From a bacterium (GTDB lineage: Bacteria; Krumholzibacteriota; Krumholzibacteriia; LZORAL124-64-63): a stretch of 8,260 bases of DNA. Made by a program: the position numbers and the translations under genes. The notes under the pieces were generated by a model. The model had not been told where the DNA came from. It saw only the letters and a list, made by a program, of their open reading frames with translations, and searched no databases. Shown piece by piece: positions 1-5,553 of the stretch. How positions within the stretch are numbered: the stretch's first letter is position 1; every line of letters starts with the position of its first letter. The stretch spans positions 1 through 8,260 of the forward strand of contig JAUVBS010000072.1 of the NCBI GenBank assembly GCA_030591105.1. Direction: 5' to 3'.

Positions 1-89
1 AGCAGACTTGACCGGCCGTTGAAACACTCGCCACACATCCTCATGATCGTCTCTTCGACGAACCAGGAGGTCGCTGGCGTCCGCATGAC

Positions 90-146
90 AGGCCCCCCGG
101 GGGATCTTCGCAGATGCCAACCTGCGCAGACCCCACCGGGGGGCCT
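90..146. terminator. Long imperfect GC-rich hairpin, probable transcription terminator
   Basis: An 11-bp perfect inverted repeat (90-100 with 136-146) is extended inward by 3-, 3- and 5-bp helices (101-103/132-134, 105-107/128-130, 109-113/122-126). These are separated by two single mismatches and a bulged A135, and close on an 8-nt loop (114-121), giving about 22 paired bases. On the plus strand the stem is followed by TTCTT, so it looks best as an intrinsic terminator for a gene converging from the left. It also starts 12 bp after the antiporter stop codon, so it may end that transcript as well, although the minus-strand 3' flank has no U-tract. The direction of function is therefore inferred. 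The fold is directly visible. Confidence 0.6.
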
Positions 147-158
147 TCTTGACGAGTT

Positions 159-1463
159 CTAGATGAACTGACGCAACACCCGCCGGATGGTCATACCTTG
201 CACGAGGATGGAGAACACGACCACCAGGTAGGTACAGGCCAAAATTAGCTGTTTCTCGGGCATCGGCGGCAGCGACAAAGCGAGCGCCACCGAGATGCCG
301 CCACGCAGACCGGCCCAGGTCAAGATACGCACCACGCCGGGTAGGAACTTCCGGCGTATGCGCAGCAGTCCGATCGGCACCGACACACTTATCAGCCGGG
401 CGAGCAGGACCGCCGGGATCATCAACAGACCGGCGGCCGCGACCTGCAGATCGAAGACCACGGCCAGCACCTCGATACCGATCAACAAGAAGAGCACGGC
501 GTTCAGCATTTCGTCGATCAGCTCCCAGAACTTCTCGACGTAATCAGCCACTTCTTCGCTCATGGCGAAGCTGCGGCCGCGGTTGCCGATCAACAGACCG
601 GCGACGACCATGGCGATCGGCCCGGACACATGTAATTGGAACGCCAGGAAATAACCGCCCATGACCAGGGCGAGGGTGATCATGACTTCGACCTTGTAGT
701 CGTCGATGCTCAGCATCGCCCGGTACGCGAGATAGCCGGCAGTCAAGCCCAGGACCACGCCGCCACCCACTTCCCTGACAAAGAGTAGCAGTAGACCGGC
801 GACACCCAGCGGCGCGTGACCGTGGCCGGCGGCCTCCCCCACCACGGCGGTACCGTGCTGCACCACCTCGGCGGCCGGCCCGACCTGTGCTTGCAACAGC
901 GCGACCAGACCGGTGAAGACCACCACCGCCACGCCATCGTTGAACAGCGACTCGCCGGCGATTTTCGCCTCCAGTTCCTTCGGCGCGTGCAACGTCTTGA
1001 GGGTGGCCATCACCGAGATCGGGTCGGTGGGGGAGATTAAGGCGCCGAAGACCAGACACGCCAACCAACTCGCCTCCAGACCGAGTAACGTGAAGATCCC
1101 CTTGCTCAGCAGTGCCACGAGGACCGTAGAGATCAACAGACCGACGGTCGCCAGCAACGCGATGGTCGCCTTGCGTTTGACGAAGTAGTCGAGGTCGGCG
1201 TGCAATGCCCCGGCGAAGAGCAGGAACGCGAGCATTCCGTGCATCAAGGCCTCGTTGAAGTCGATGTTGACCATGTAATCACGGATGGTCGCGACTAGAC
1301 CCAGCCCCGGCGCCACCCAGTCGACCAGCATCACGCCGACCGAGCTGACCAGGGAAATCGCCAGCAGACCGACCGCCGAGTCGAGCTTCAGGTAGCGGTG
1401 ATTGACGTAGCCGAAGAGGGCCGCCAGCGTGAGCAGGATGGCCGCGATGTCGAAGAGGTTCAT
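159..1463 (-). CDS. NhaP-type (CPA1 family) sodium/proton antiporter
   Basis: A 434-residue polytopic inner-membrane protein expected to exchange Na+ (or K+) for H+ in pH and salt homeostasis. About a dozen hydrophobic segments run the full length. The family's ion-binding signatures are present: SPTDP at residues 144-148 and ESLFNDG at 171-177, the latter holding the Asn-Asp pair (175-176) typical of electroneutral CPA1 exchangers. A conserved arginine lies in WAGLRGG (about 384-389). The length suits a bare membrane domain, with no cytoplasmic TrkA/RCK or cNMP tail. The ATG at 1463 is chosen because AGAAGG lies 8 bp upstream and hydrophobic sequence starts at once. The frame stays open upstream only through a GC-rich hairpin. 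A loop at about 192-219 is Ala/Gly/His-rich (contains GHGHA). It is last in the minus-strand series, 83 bp after a barrel gene. Ion specificity (Na+, K+ or Li+) cannot be read from sequence. Confidence 0.93.
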   Translation of the reverse strand: MNLFDIAAILLTLAALFGYVNHRYLKLDSAVGLLAISLVSSVGVMLVDWVAPGLGLVATIRDYMVNIDFNEALMHGMLAFLLFAGALHADLDYFVKRKATIALLATVGLLISTVLVALLSKGIFTLLGLEASWLACLVFGALISPTDPISVMATLKTLHAPKELEAKIAGESLFNDGVAVVVFTGLVALLQAQVGPAAEVVQHGTAVVGEAAGHGHAPLGVAGLLLLFVREVGGGVVLGLTAGYLAYRAMLSIDDYKVEVMITLALVMGGYFLAFQLHVSGPIAMVVAGLLIGNRGRSFAMSEEVADYVEKFWELIDEMLNAVLFLLIGIEVLAVVFDLQVAAAGLLMIPAVLLARLISVSVPIGLLRIRRKFLPGVVRILTWAGLRGGISVALALSLPPMPEKQLILACTYLVVVFSILVQGMTIRRVLRQFI

Positions 1464-1505
1464 CGTCGCGCCTTCTGGGCAGCGGCCAATGGCAGTGCGG
1501 TAACT

Positions 1506-1533
1506 GCGCGGCGGCCCACCCGGACCGCCGCGC
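1506..1533. other. Strong hairpin in the barrel-antiporter intergenic gap
   Basis: A 9-bp all-GC inverted repeat (1506-1514 with 1525-1533) has a 10-nt spacer. In the minus-strand RNA the inner bases extend it by a U-G wobble and two G-C pairs onto a GGGU loop, making a 12-bp stem. A run of five T's precedes the stem on the minus strand instead of following it, so it is not a canonical intrinsic terminator in either direction. It sits between the barrel stop codon (1547) and the antiporter start (1463), so it could stabilise the upstream message's 3' end or dampen read-through. The role is inferred. Confidence 0.5.
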
Positions 1534-1546
1534 CGCAAAAATCAGA

Positions 1547-2143
1547 TTAGAAGAGTGCCCACCCGAGCATCAGCGACCAGGTGCGTTCCTTGTACGATAT
1601 ATTCTGCTGAGTGGGGTCCGTCATACTGGTCAAGCCGTAGGTGTAACGGAGATCCGCATGGAAACTGCCGAACCCGATCCCGACCCCGATCGGAACGCTC
1701 CAGACTATATCGGGGTTGGCCGCCTTGATGTCGACCCAGTTGTTATTGGTGTCGCTGCTCTTACTCTTGGCGTCGGTCAAGAAACCCGCGTTCAAACCGA
1801 GGTAACCGAACGGAGTGACCGCTACCAGGGGGATCTTGAGTATGAATACCACCGGTACGTCGATGTAAGTATAGCTGGTCTCCCAACCGGTCGCGCCGTT
1901 GATCGTACCGTCCTGGAAGCCCTTCTGCGAGTAGAGCAATTCGACGCGCAAAGGAAGTATGGGCACATCGGCAAAGGCCCCACCCACGAACCCGGTCTTG
2001 TTGCTGGTGTTGTCCAGATCGACGTTCGCCGCATTCACACCCGCTTTGACGCCCAACCCGGGTAACAGGGCCAGAGCCTGCGTCGGCCCGATCGCTATAA
2101 TCAGCAGTATCACAACGATCCCGACGAGTCTTGCTCTGCGCAT
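1547..2143 (-). CDS. PorT-like outer-membrane beta-barrel protein (second of a tandem pair)
   Basis: A 198-residue protein predicted to be exported and to fold as a small, probably eight-stranded, outer-membrane barrel of the OMP_b-brl_2/PorT kind. Residues 1-25 form a Sec signal peptide (MRRAR, a long hydrophobic core, then TQALA). The mature part alternates amphipathic strands with Gly and aromatic residues, including GVKAGVN (31-37), YSQKGF (71-76) and YTYIDVPVVF (91-100). It ends WSLMLGWALF, and a terminal Phe is the usual BAM recognition signal. The ATG at 2143 is set by GGAGGTG ending 5 bp upstream and by the signal peptide. The longer open frame upstream overlaps the neighbouring gene and lacks a signal sequence. 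It lies 41 bp after a paralogous barrel gene and shares GFxGGAxAxVP, QKGF, WVD and RTxS motifs with it. The ligand or function is unknown. The family includes structural and transport-related barrels as well as the secretion-associated PorT. Confidence 0.82.
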   Translation of the reverse strand: MRRARLVGIVVILLIIAIGPTQALALLPGLGVKAGVNAANVDLDNTSNKTGFVGGAFADVPILPLRVELLYSQKGFQDGTINGATGWETSYTYIDVPVVFILKIPLVAVTPFGYLGLNAGFLTDAKSKSSDTNNNWVDIKAANPDIVWSVPIGVGIGFGSFHADLRYTYGLTSMTDPTQQNISYKERTWSLMLGWALF

Positions 2144-2157
2144 GGCAGCACCTCCGT

Positions 2158-2194
2158 TTTCACCATCCATGTGAAATCCGCGCACTAGCGTGCG
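2158..2194. other. Two small hairpins between the tandem barrel genes
   Basis: CGCAC/GTGCG (2181-2185 with 2190-2194) has a 4-nt loop and brackets the stop codon of the upstream barrel. TTTCAC/GTGAAA (2158-2163 with 2171-2176) has a 7-nt loop and lies just before the Shine-Dalgarno sequence of the downstream barrel. Both are perfect but short. They could tune relative translation of the two paralogues or slow mRNA decay. This is inference, and short repeats of this size also arise by chance. Confidence 0.3.
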
Positions 2195-2826
2195 ATGATA
2201 TAGCCGACCAGGATTGAGAAAGTACGGTCCTTGACCGTTACATCGCTCAGGATACCGGTCGCCTTGTTCAGATTTGTCAAGCCGTGGTGGAACCGGGCGT
2301 CGAGCACGAAGTTGCCGATCTCCAGACCGAGACCGAACAACAGACACCAGTTGAGATTCTCGACCCGATCATTGGCATCGACCCACTCGCCAGTGGTCTC
2401 GCTACTACGTTCTTCGGCGTCCAACAGAATGCCCAACGACCCACCGGCGTAGAAAAACGGGTGGACGATGCCATCGAACGGAACGTCTAGACGCAACAGC
2501 ACCGGGAAATCCAAGTAGGAGTACTTGATCTCCCAATCGGTCACACCCTGAGAAGAACCTTTGGTGAATCCCTTCTGATCGTACATCGCCTCGAACTGGA
2601 GCGTCAAGAAATCGACGGGTACCCCGGCGTAGGCGCCGCCGGCGAAGCCCCAACGTCTCGATGTGCTTTGGGCGGGGCTCACCTCGGCCGTCGAAGAATT
2701 GGCACCCAGCTTGATGCCAATCGACGCCATCGGTTCGAAATCGGTCTCGGCGACGACCGGAACGGTCTGCCCGGCCCATCCGAACAGCGCGGCCAGAACC
2801 ACAACAATCAGCTTTGAGCGGCGCAT
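2185..2826 (-). CDS. PorT-like outer-membrane beta-barrel protein (first of a tandem pair)
   Basis: A 213-residue exported protein related to its downstream neighbour and predicted to be a small outer-membrane beta-barrel (OMP_b-brl_2/PorT-like). The signal peptide is MRRSK plus a hydrophobic core ending near PVVAE (about residue 26). Shared landmarks with the paralogue are GIKLGAN (37-43), GFAGGAYAGVP (60-70), YDQKGF (82-87), YSYLDFPVLLRL (102-113), SSET...WVD (141-150) and DRTFSILVGY (200-209). The ATG at 2826 is supported by GGGAGG 6 bp upstream and by the signal peptide. Unlike the paralogue it ends YIIAR, not in an aromatic residue, which is unusual for a BAM substrate, and it has one cysteine (161). 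It is preceded by a 180-bp gap with a sigma54-like element and followed after 41 bp by the second barrel, so the pair is probably one transcript. The specific function is not identifiable. Confidence 0.8.
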   Translation of the reverse strand: MRRSKLIVVVLAALFGWAGQTVPVVAETDFEPMASIGIKLGANSSTAEVSPAQSTSRRWGFAGGAYAGVPVDFLTLQFEAMYDQKGFTKGSSQGVTDWEIKYSYLDFPVLLRLDVPFDGIVHPFFYAGGSLGILLDAEERSSETTGEWVDANDRVENLNWCLLFGLGLEIGNFVLDARFHHGLTNLNKATGILSDVTVKDRTFSILVGYIIAR

Positions 2827-2841
2827 CGAAAACCTCCCTGA

Positions 2842-2870
2842 CGGACTCCACAACTTGTGGGGCCGGTCCG
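2842..2870 (-). other. Palindromic 5'-leader hairpin before the barrel pair
   Basis: A near-palindrome CCACAA-C-TTGTGG (2848-2860) is nested in an outer CGGAC/GTCCG stem (2842-2846 with 2866-2870). In the minus-strand transcript it ends about 9 bp before the GGGAGG ribosome-binding site. Its 5' base coincides with the start site expected from the sigma54-like element at 2881-2895. It could be a 5'-end stabilising stem or, as DNA, a dyad operator. The role is inferred. Confidence 0.35.
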
Positions 2871-2880
2871 CATCGTAGAG

Positions 2881-2895
2881 GCAAAGCCTATGCCA
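2881..2895 (-). promoter_or_regulatory. Candidate sigma54 (-24/-12) promoter for the barrel pair
   Basis: On the minus strand the sequence reads TGGCATAGGCTTTGC. It keeps the two hallmark dinucleotides of RpoN promoters, GG and GC, exactly 10 bp apart, and the flanking TGGCA and TTGC match the consensus TGGCACG-N4-TTGC. A start about 12 bp downstream would be near 2869, leaving a leader of roughly 43 nt before the ATG at 2826. No enhancer-binding-protein site was recognised upstream. A single 15-bp match can be chance, so confidence is moderate. Confidence 0.45.
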
Positions 2896-2954
2896 CCGCA
2901 CGTCTTTTTTCGTGGAGCGATATCGATCAACTGGCACACCCAGACCATACGCGG

Positions 2955-2970
2955 ACTGCCGCTCGGCAGT
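2955..2970. other. Compact 7-bp hairpin after the TPR lipoprotein gene
   Basis: ACTGCCG-CT-CGGCAGT is a perfect 7-bp inverted repeat with a 2-nt centre (in RNA, 6 bp with a 4-nt loop). It starts about 36 bp beyond the TPR gene's stop codon. No T-run follows in either direction, so it is at most a rho-dependent 3'-end stabiliser or a dyad protein-binding site. Confidence 0.35.
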
Positions 2971-3006
2971 GACGGGCACGATTTCCAACTTCGAGTCGTC
3001 GCGGGG

Positions 3007-4680
3007 TTACTGGTTCGGTCTCTGACTCTCCTGCCGCTCGGCCAGCTTCACGCGCTGCAACGCCTCGACGATCTCCTGGTTCTGGGGAACGAGTTTAGCA
3101 GCGTGTTCGAGGTCGGCGATGGCATCGGGCCAGCGTCCTTCGTAGTAGTTCAGCATACCCCGATTGTACCAGGCCACGACCAGGGACGGATCGAGCGCTA
3201 GCGCCTGATCGAGAGCGATCCGCCCACCGTCGCTGTTGCCGACGCGGGCCCGTGCCAGACCCAGATCGCTCCAGACCCGAGCCGAAGATGCGTTCAAGGT
3301 GACCGCCTCTTCCAGTTGTGGCAGCGCCGCCTCGAACAGGCCCTCTTTGAGATTGAGCCGGCCGAGCCAGGCGAGCGTGCGGTAATCGTTGCGCCGCTGC
3401 GCCTCGAACAGACGCCGCGCCCGCCTTAGATCGCTACGGGCCATGTCCAGTAGGTCGGTCTCCACAAACACGATGCCTCGCTCGCGTAGAGCATAGGCCT
3501 TGTCGAGGTCCTTGCGCACACAGATCCCCGCGGCATTGACGGCGCGTTCGGCCCAGAACTGGCGGTCAGCCGTGGTGCTCGCGGTGTGAAAGCGATCGAC
3601 GGCCAGGGCGGCGTACGCCGAGTGCGATCCGGTGACACAGAAACGGTCGAAAGCCAACCACACCGGCATCAGGTCTTTGCGGGAGGTCGGACGTAGCAGC
3701 CGGTATTCGATACGCTCGAGACAGCTGGCATCACCGCACGGCAGCGAAGCGACGGAGAGATCGTAGCGGCGGGCCGCTTCGGCGTACCCACCGAGCGTCT
3801 CTTCGAGCGTCGCCATGTCGCGCCAGCACTCGCTGCGGTGAGCCAGCTCGGGGCGGATCGCAGAGGTGAGCGGAGCGTCTTCGCCATCTTTGGGCCGTAC
3901 CGTCTTGATGGCGCCTTCCTGGCCGGAGAAGAACGCACGCGCCTCGGTGAGCAGCCCTCGGTACCAATCGCCCAGGCCCATGATCCAGCGGGCATCGTTG
4001 GAGAACTCATCGTAGCGCATCAGCTGGCGCGCTTTGTCCCGGGCGTAGCGGTACTGTCCGCTACCGGCCAGGAGCAGACCTTCGATCTGAAGGGTCAATT
4101 CGTCGTCGGGACTGATGGCGGCGGCGGAGTCGGCCCAGGCCAAGCCATCGCGCCACTCACCACGGTCGTAGTGGAGCCAGGCATAGGTCAGGGCGATGTC
4201 GAAACGTAGGCTCGGTCGCTCAGTTACGGGGGCACGGCCGACGGTACGGCGCGCCAGTTCCAGGTAGCCGCGGGTAACCTGAGTCTCGCCGAGCCATCGC
4301 ACCATCTGCGCCAGCTCCAGCCAGACGTGCACTTGGTCCGGCGCCAGCCCCACTGCGTTGTGCAGAGCCCGCAAACGTTCAGCGCCGGAAATGGCACTTT
4401 GTGCCCGCTGCCACCAGTTGCGCGCTTCCGTGCGTCGCGCCGCTTGCTCCTGCACCGGCAGAGCCAAGAACACATCGAGTCCGATGGAGTCCGCCGCAGC
4501 GTTGTAGCGCAGATCGTCGGGGTAGACACAGGCCGGTAGTGGCGGACCGCTCGCTCCACACGCTACCAGCGCTAGCGAAACGGCAAGGAGACACAGACCG
4601 CTCAGCATACGCAAACCCCGCCGCATATCGAAGGCGGCGGGGCTTGAGTTTTCGCGGCCCGATCGCTCGTTCGGGCGCAT
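3007..4680 (-). CDS. TPR-repeat lipoprotein
   Basis: A 557-residue probable lipoprotein made almost entirely of alpha-helical repeat. The hydrophobic segment ends LALVAC-GAS, a classic lipobox with the lipidated cysteine at residue 41, so the mature protein should be membrane-anchored and face the periplasm. The C-terminal third has three clear tetratricopeptide repeats (about 431-464, 467-500 and 501-534; for example AWYNRGMLNYYEGRWPDAI). Weaker TPR-like helices begin near residue 90. The last 20 residues are charged and Gln-rich. The ATG at 4680 is chosen for a perfect AGGAGGG 6 bp upstream. An internal ATG at 4626 would give a more typical 22-residue lipoprotein signal but has no Shine-Dalgarno and sits on a hairpin. 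The gene lies 92 bp after the cytochrome gene with no obvious terminator between, so co-transcription is likely. TPRs bind proteins, so a scaffold or assembly role is the reasonable inference, but the partner is unknown. Confidence 0.8.
   Translation of the reverse strand: MRPNERSGRENSSPAAFDMRRGLRMLSGLCLLAVSLALVACGASGPPLPACVYPDDLRYNAAADSIGLDVFLALPVQEQAARRTEARNWWQRAQSAISGAERLRALHNAVGLAPDQVHVWLELAQMVRWLGETQVTRGYLELARRTVGRAPVTERPSLRFDIALTYAWLHYDRGEWRDGLAWADSAAAISPDDELTLQIEGLLLAGSGQYRYARDKARQLMRYDEFSNDARWIMGLGDWYRGLLTEARAFFSGQEGAIKTVRPKDGEDAPLTSAIRPELAHRSECWRDMATLEETLGGYAEAARRYDLSVASLPCGDASCLERIEYRLLRPTSRKDLMPVWLAFDRFCVTGSHSAYAALAVDRFHTASTTADRQFWAERAVNAAGICVRKDLDKAYALRERGIVFVETDLLDMARSDLRRARRLFEAQRRNDYRTLAWLGRLNLKEGLFEAALPQLEEAVTLNASSARVWSDLGLARARVGNSDGGRIALDQALALDPSLVVAWYNRGMLNYYEGRWPDAIADLEHAAKLVPQNQEIVEALQRVKLAERQESQRPNQ
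4616..4642 (-). other. 9-bp all-GC hairpin at the alternative start of the TPR lipoprotein
   Basis: CCCCGCCGC (4616-4624) and GCGGCGGGG (4634-4642) are perfectly complementary across a 9-nt loop, inside the region encoding the N-terminal extension. The internal ATG at 4626 sits at the loop/stem boundary, so in mRNA this start would be partly buried. This argues for initiation at 4680, or could be a translational checkpoint. Confidence 0.45.
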
Positions 4681-4686
4681 GCCGTT

Positions 4687-4693
4687 CCCTCCT
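4687..4693 (-). promoter_or_regulatory. Ribosome-binding site deciding the TPR lipoprotein start
   Basis: The minus strand reads AGGAGGG, a full Shine-Dalgarno match, with a 6-nt spacer to the ATG at 4680. None of the other in-frame ATGs (4713, 4626, 4608) has a comparable site. Confidence 0.7.
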
Positions 4694-4772
4694 GGCTTAC
4701 CCGTAACGCTCACCCAGAACCCGTTACAGGTGTTCGCGACGTGTCAGGAACCGCTGTACAGTCGGCCGCGCG

Positions 4773-5324
4773 TCACTCCTTCTCGGGTACCGCATGCGCG
4801 ATCTCGGCCCACCGTTTCTCGTAGTCGAATGCCTTGAACGTCGGGCTCTTATCGTTGTGGCACTGCTGGCAGAACTCAGCACCCTTGACGATCTGCAGCC
4901 CGGCAGCCTTGGCGGCTTCGGAATCCACCATGATCTTCTTGGACTTGTACGCCGAGCCGGGACCGTGGCAAGCCTCGCAGCCAATACCTTCGGTATCGAC
5001 GTACTTGCCCTTGGCGCTGACTTTCACCTCGCCGCCCAAGAACGCCTTGGTGACGTGGCATGCCAAACACTCTGCGGCCTGCTGCGGATCTCCCAGACCC
5101 TTCTCCGTGGCGATCTTCTTGGCTTCGTCGCTGGCCAGAGTCTCGTAAGCCTTGGCGTGGGCCGATGTCTCCCAGATACCCCACTGATCTCCGGTCTTGG
5201 CCTTGTGGCAGGTCTTGCACTTGGGCGCGCCGACCAGTTCTGGATCGGCGGCGGTAGCCTGAGCAGTCAGCAGCCACCCGCCTGCCAAGGCGACGACGGC
5301 CAGAGTCACGAACAGCCTTTTCAT
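4773..5324 (-). CDS. Tetraheme cytochrome c, c554-like family
   Basis: A 183-residue exported multiheme cytochrome. The Sec signal peptide spans about residues 1-25 (MKRLF, hydrophobic core, AQATA). Four CxxCH heme-attachment motifs follow: CKTCH 36-40, CLACH 86-90, CEACH 116-120 and CQQCH 152-156. Further histidines in SAHAKAY (56) and IAHAVPE (177) are plausible distal ligands, as in the cytochrome c554 fold that accepts electrons from hydroxylamine oxidoreductase in nitrifiers. Here no such oxidase is adjacent, so the partner is open. The spacing of the first two hemes, separated by an SAHAKAY helix, and the CEACHGPGS context are typical of c554-related proteins of anaerobes and other respiring bacteria. 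The ATG at 5324 follows GAGGAGG by 4 bp. Lysine-rich composition (many K in 101-130) suits docking to an acidic partner. A probable sigma70 promoter lies about 160 bp upstream, and the TPR lipoprotein gene follows after 92 bp. Confidence 0.92.
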   Translation of the reverse strand: MKRLFVTLAVVALAGGWLLTAQATAADPELVGAPKCKTCHKAKTGDQWGIWETSAHAKAYETLASDEAKKIATEKGLGDPQQAAECLACHVTKAFLGGEVKVSAKGKYVDTEGIGCEACHGPGSAYKSKKIMVDSEAAKAAGLQIVKGAEFCQQCHNDKSPTFKAFDYEKRWAEIAHAVPEKE

Positions 5325-5420
5325 GGTGCCTCCTCGGCGCGGCGTCGCTTGGGCCACCGCGCAAAGTGGTTTGACAGTTACTTGACGCAGAAGAAGTTAC
5401 ACTCTGCGCGCCAACGGATC

Positions 5421-5444
5421 AACCGGCTTCGTGACGTCCCGGTT
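5421..5444 (-). other. Weak inverted repeat in the cytochrome leader
   Basis: AACCGG (5421-5426) and CCGGTT (5439-5444) are complementary across 12 nt that include a GACGTC palindrome. It lies in the transcribed leader predicted from the upstream promoter. It may be an operator-like dyad or a leader stem. It is short enough to be chance. Confidence 0.22.
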
Positions 5445-5489
5445 TTCGAATATCCTCTATCACTACCACTGGTGTAGATCCGCACGGTC

Positions 5490-5518
5490 TTTATACACCG
5501 GAACGTCTGATCTGTCAC
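5490..5518 (-). promoter_or_regulatory. Probable sigma70-type promoter of the cytochrome c gene
   Basis: On the minus strand GTGACA (-35, 5 of 6 to TTGACA; 5513-5518) is followed by an optimal 17-bp spacer and TATAAA (-10, 5 of 6; 5490-5495). The expected start is near 5483, giving an unusually long leader of about 160 nt before the ATG at 5324. It lies just after the carboxypeptidase gene, which implies that the cytochrome and TPR genes are transcribed separately from it. Confidence 0.6.
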
Positions 5519-5553
5519 AAGTTTGTCAGGGACCGGTGATCGATCGGGCGAGA

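Noticed and set aside
544..1068. Minus-strand open frame of 174 codons inside the antiporter gene
   Set aside because: It is a shifted frame of the antiporter. Its Arg/Gly-rich translation is typical of GC-rich shadow frames, and the antiporter frame has clear family motifs.
5369..5400. TTGACA and TTGACG on the plus strand as a promoter
   Set aside because: No acceptable -10 box lies 16-18 bp downstream, and no plus-strand gene follows.
5390..5422. Second minus-strand promoter (TTGATC, 17 bp, TAACTT) nearer the cytochrome gene
   Set aside because: Both boxes are poor matches, and the element at 5490-5518 is much stronger. It is kept only as a weak alternative.
4794..5477. Plus-strand open frame of 227 codons over the cytochrome gene
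   Set aside because: It is antisense to the four-CxxCH cytochrome. Its Leu/Gly-rich sequence has no signal peptide or motif and is explained by GC-rich antisense openness.
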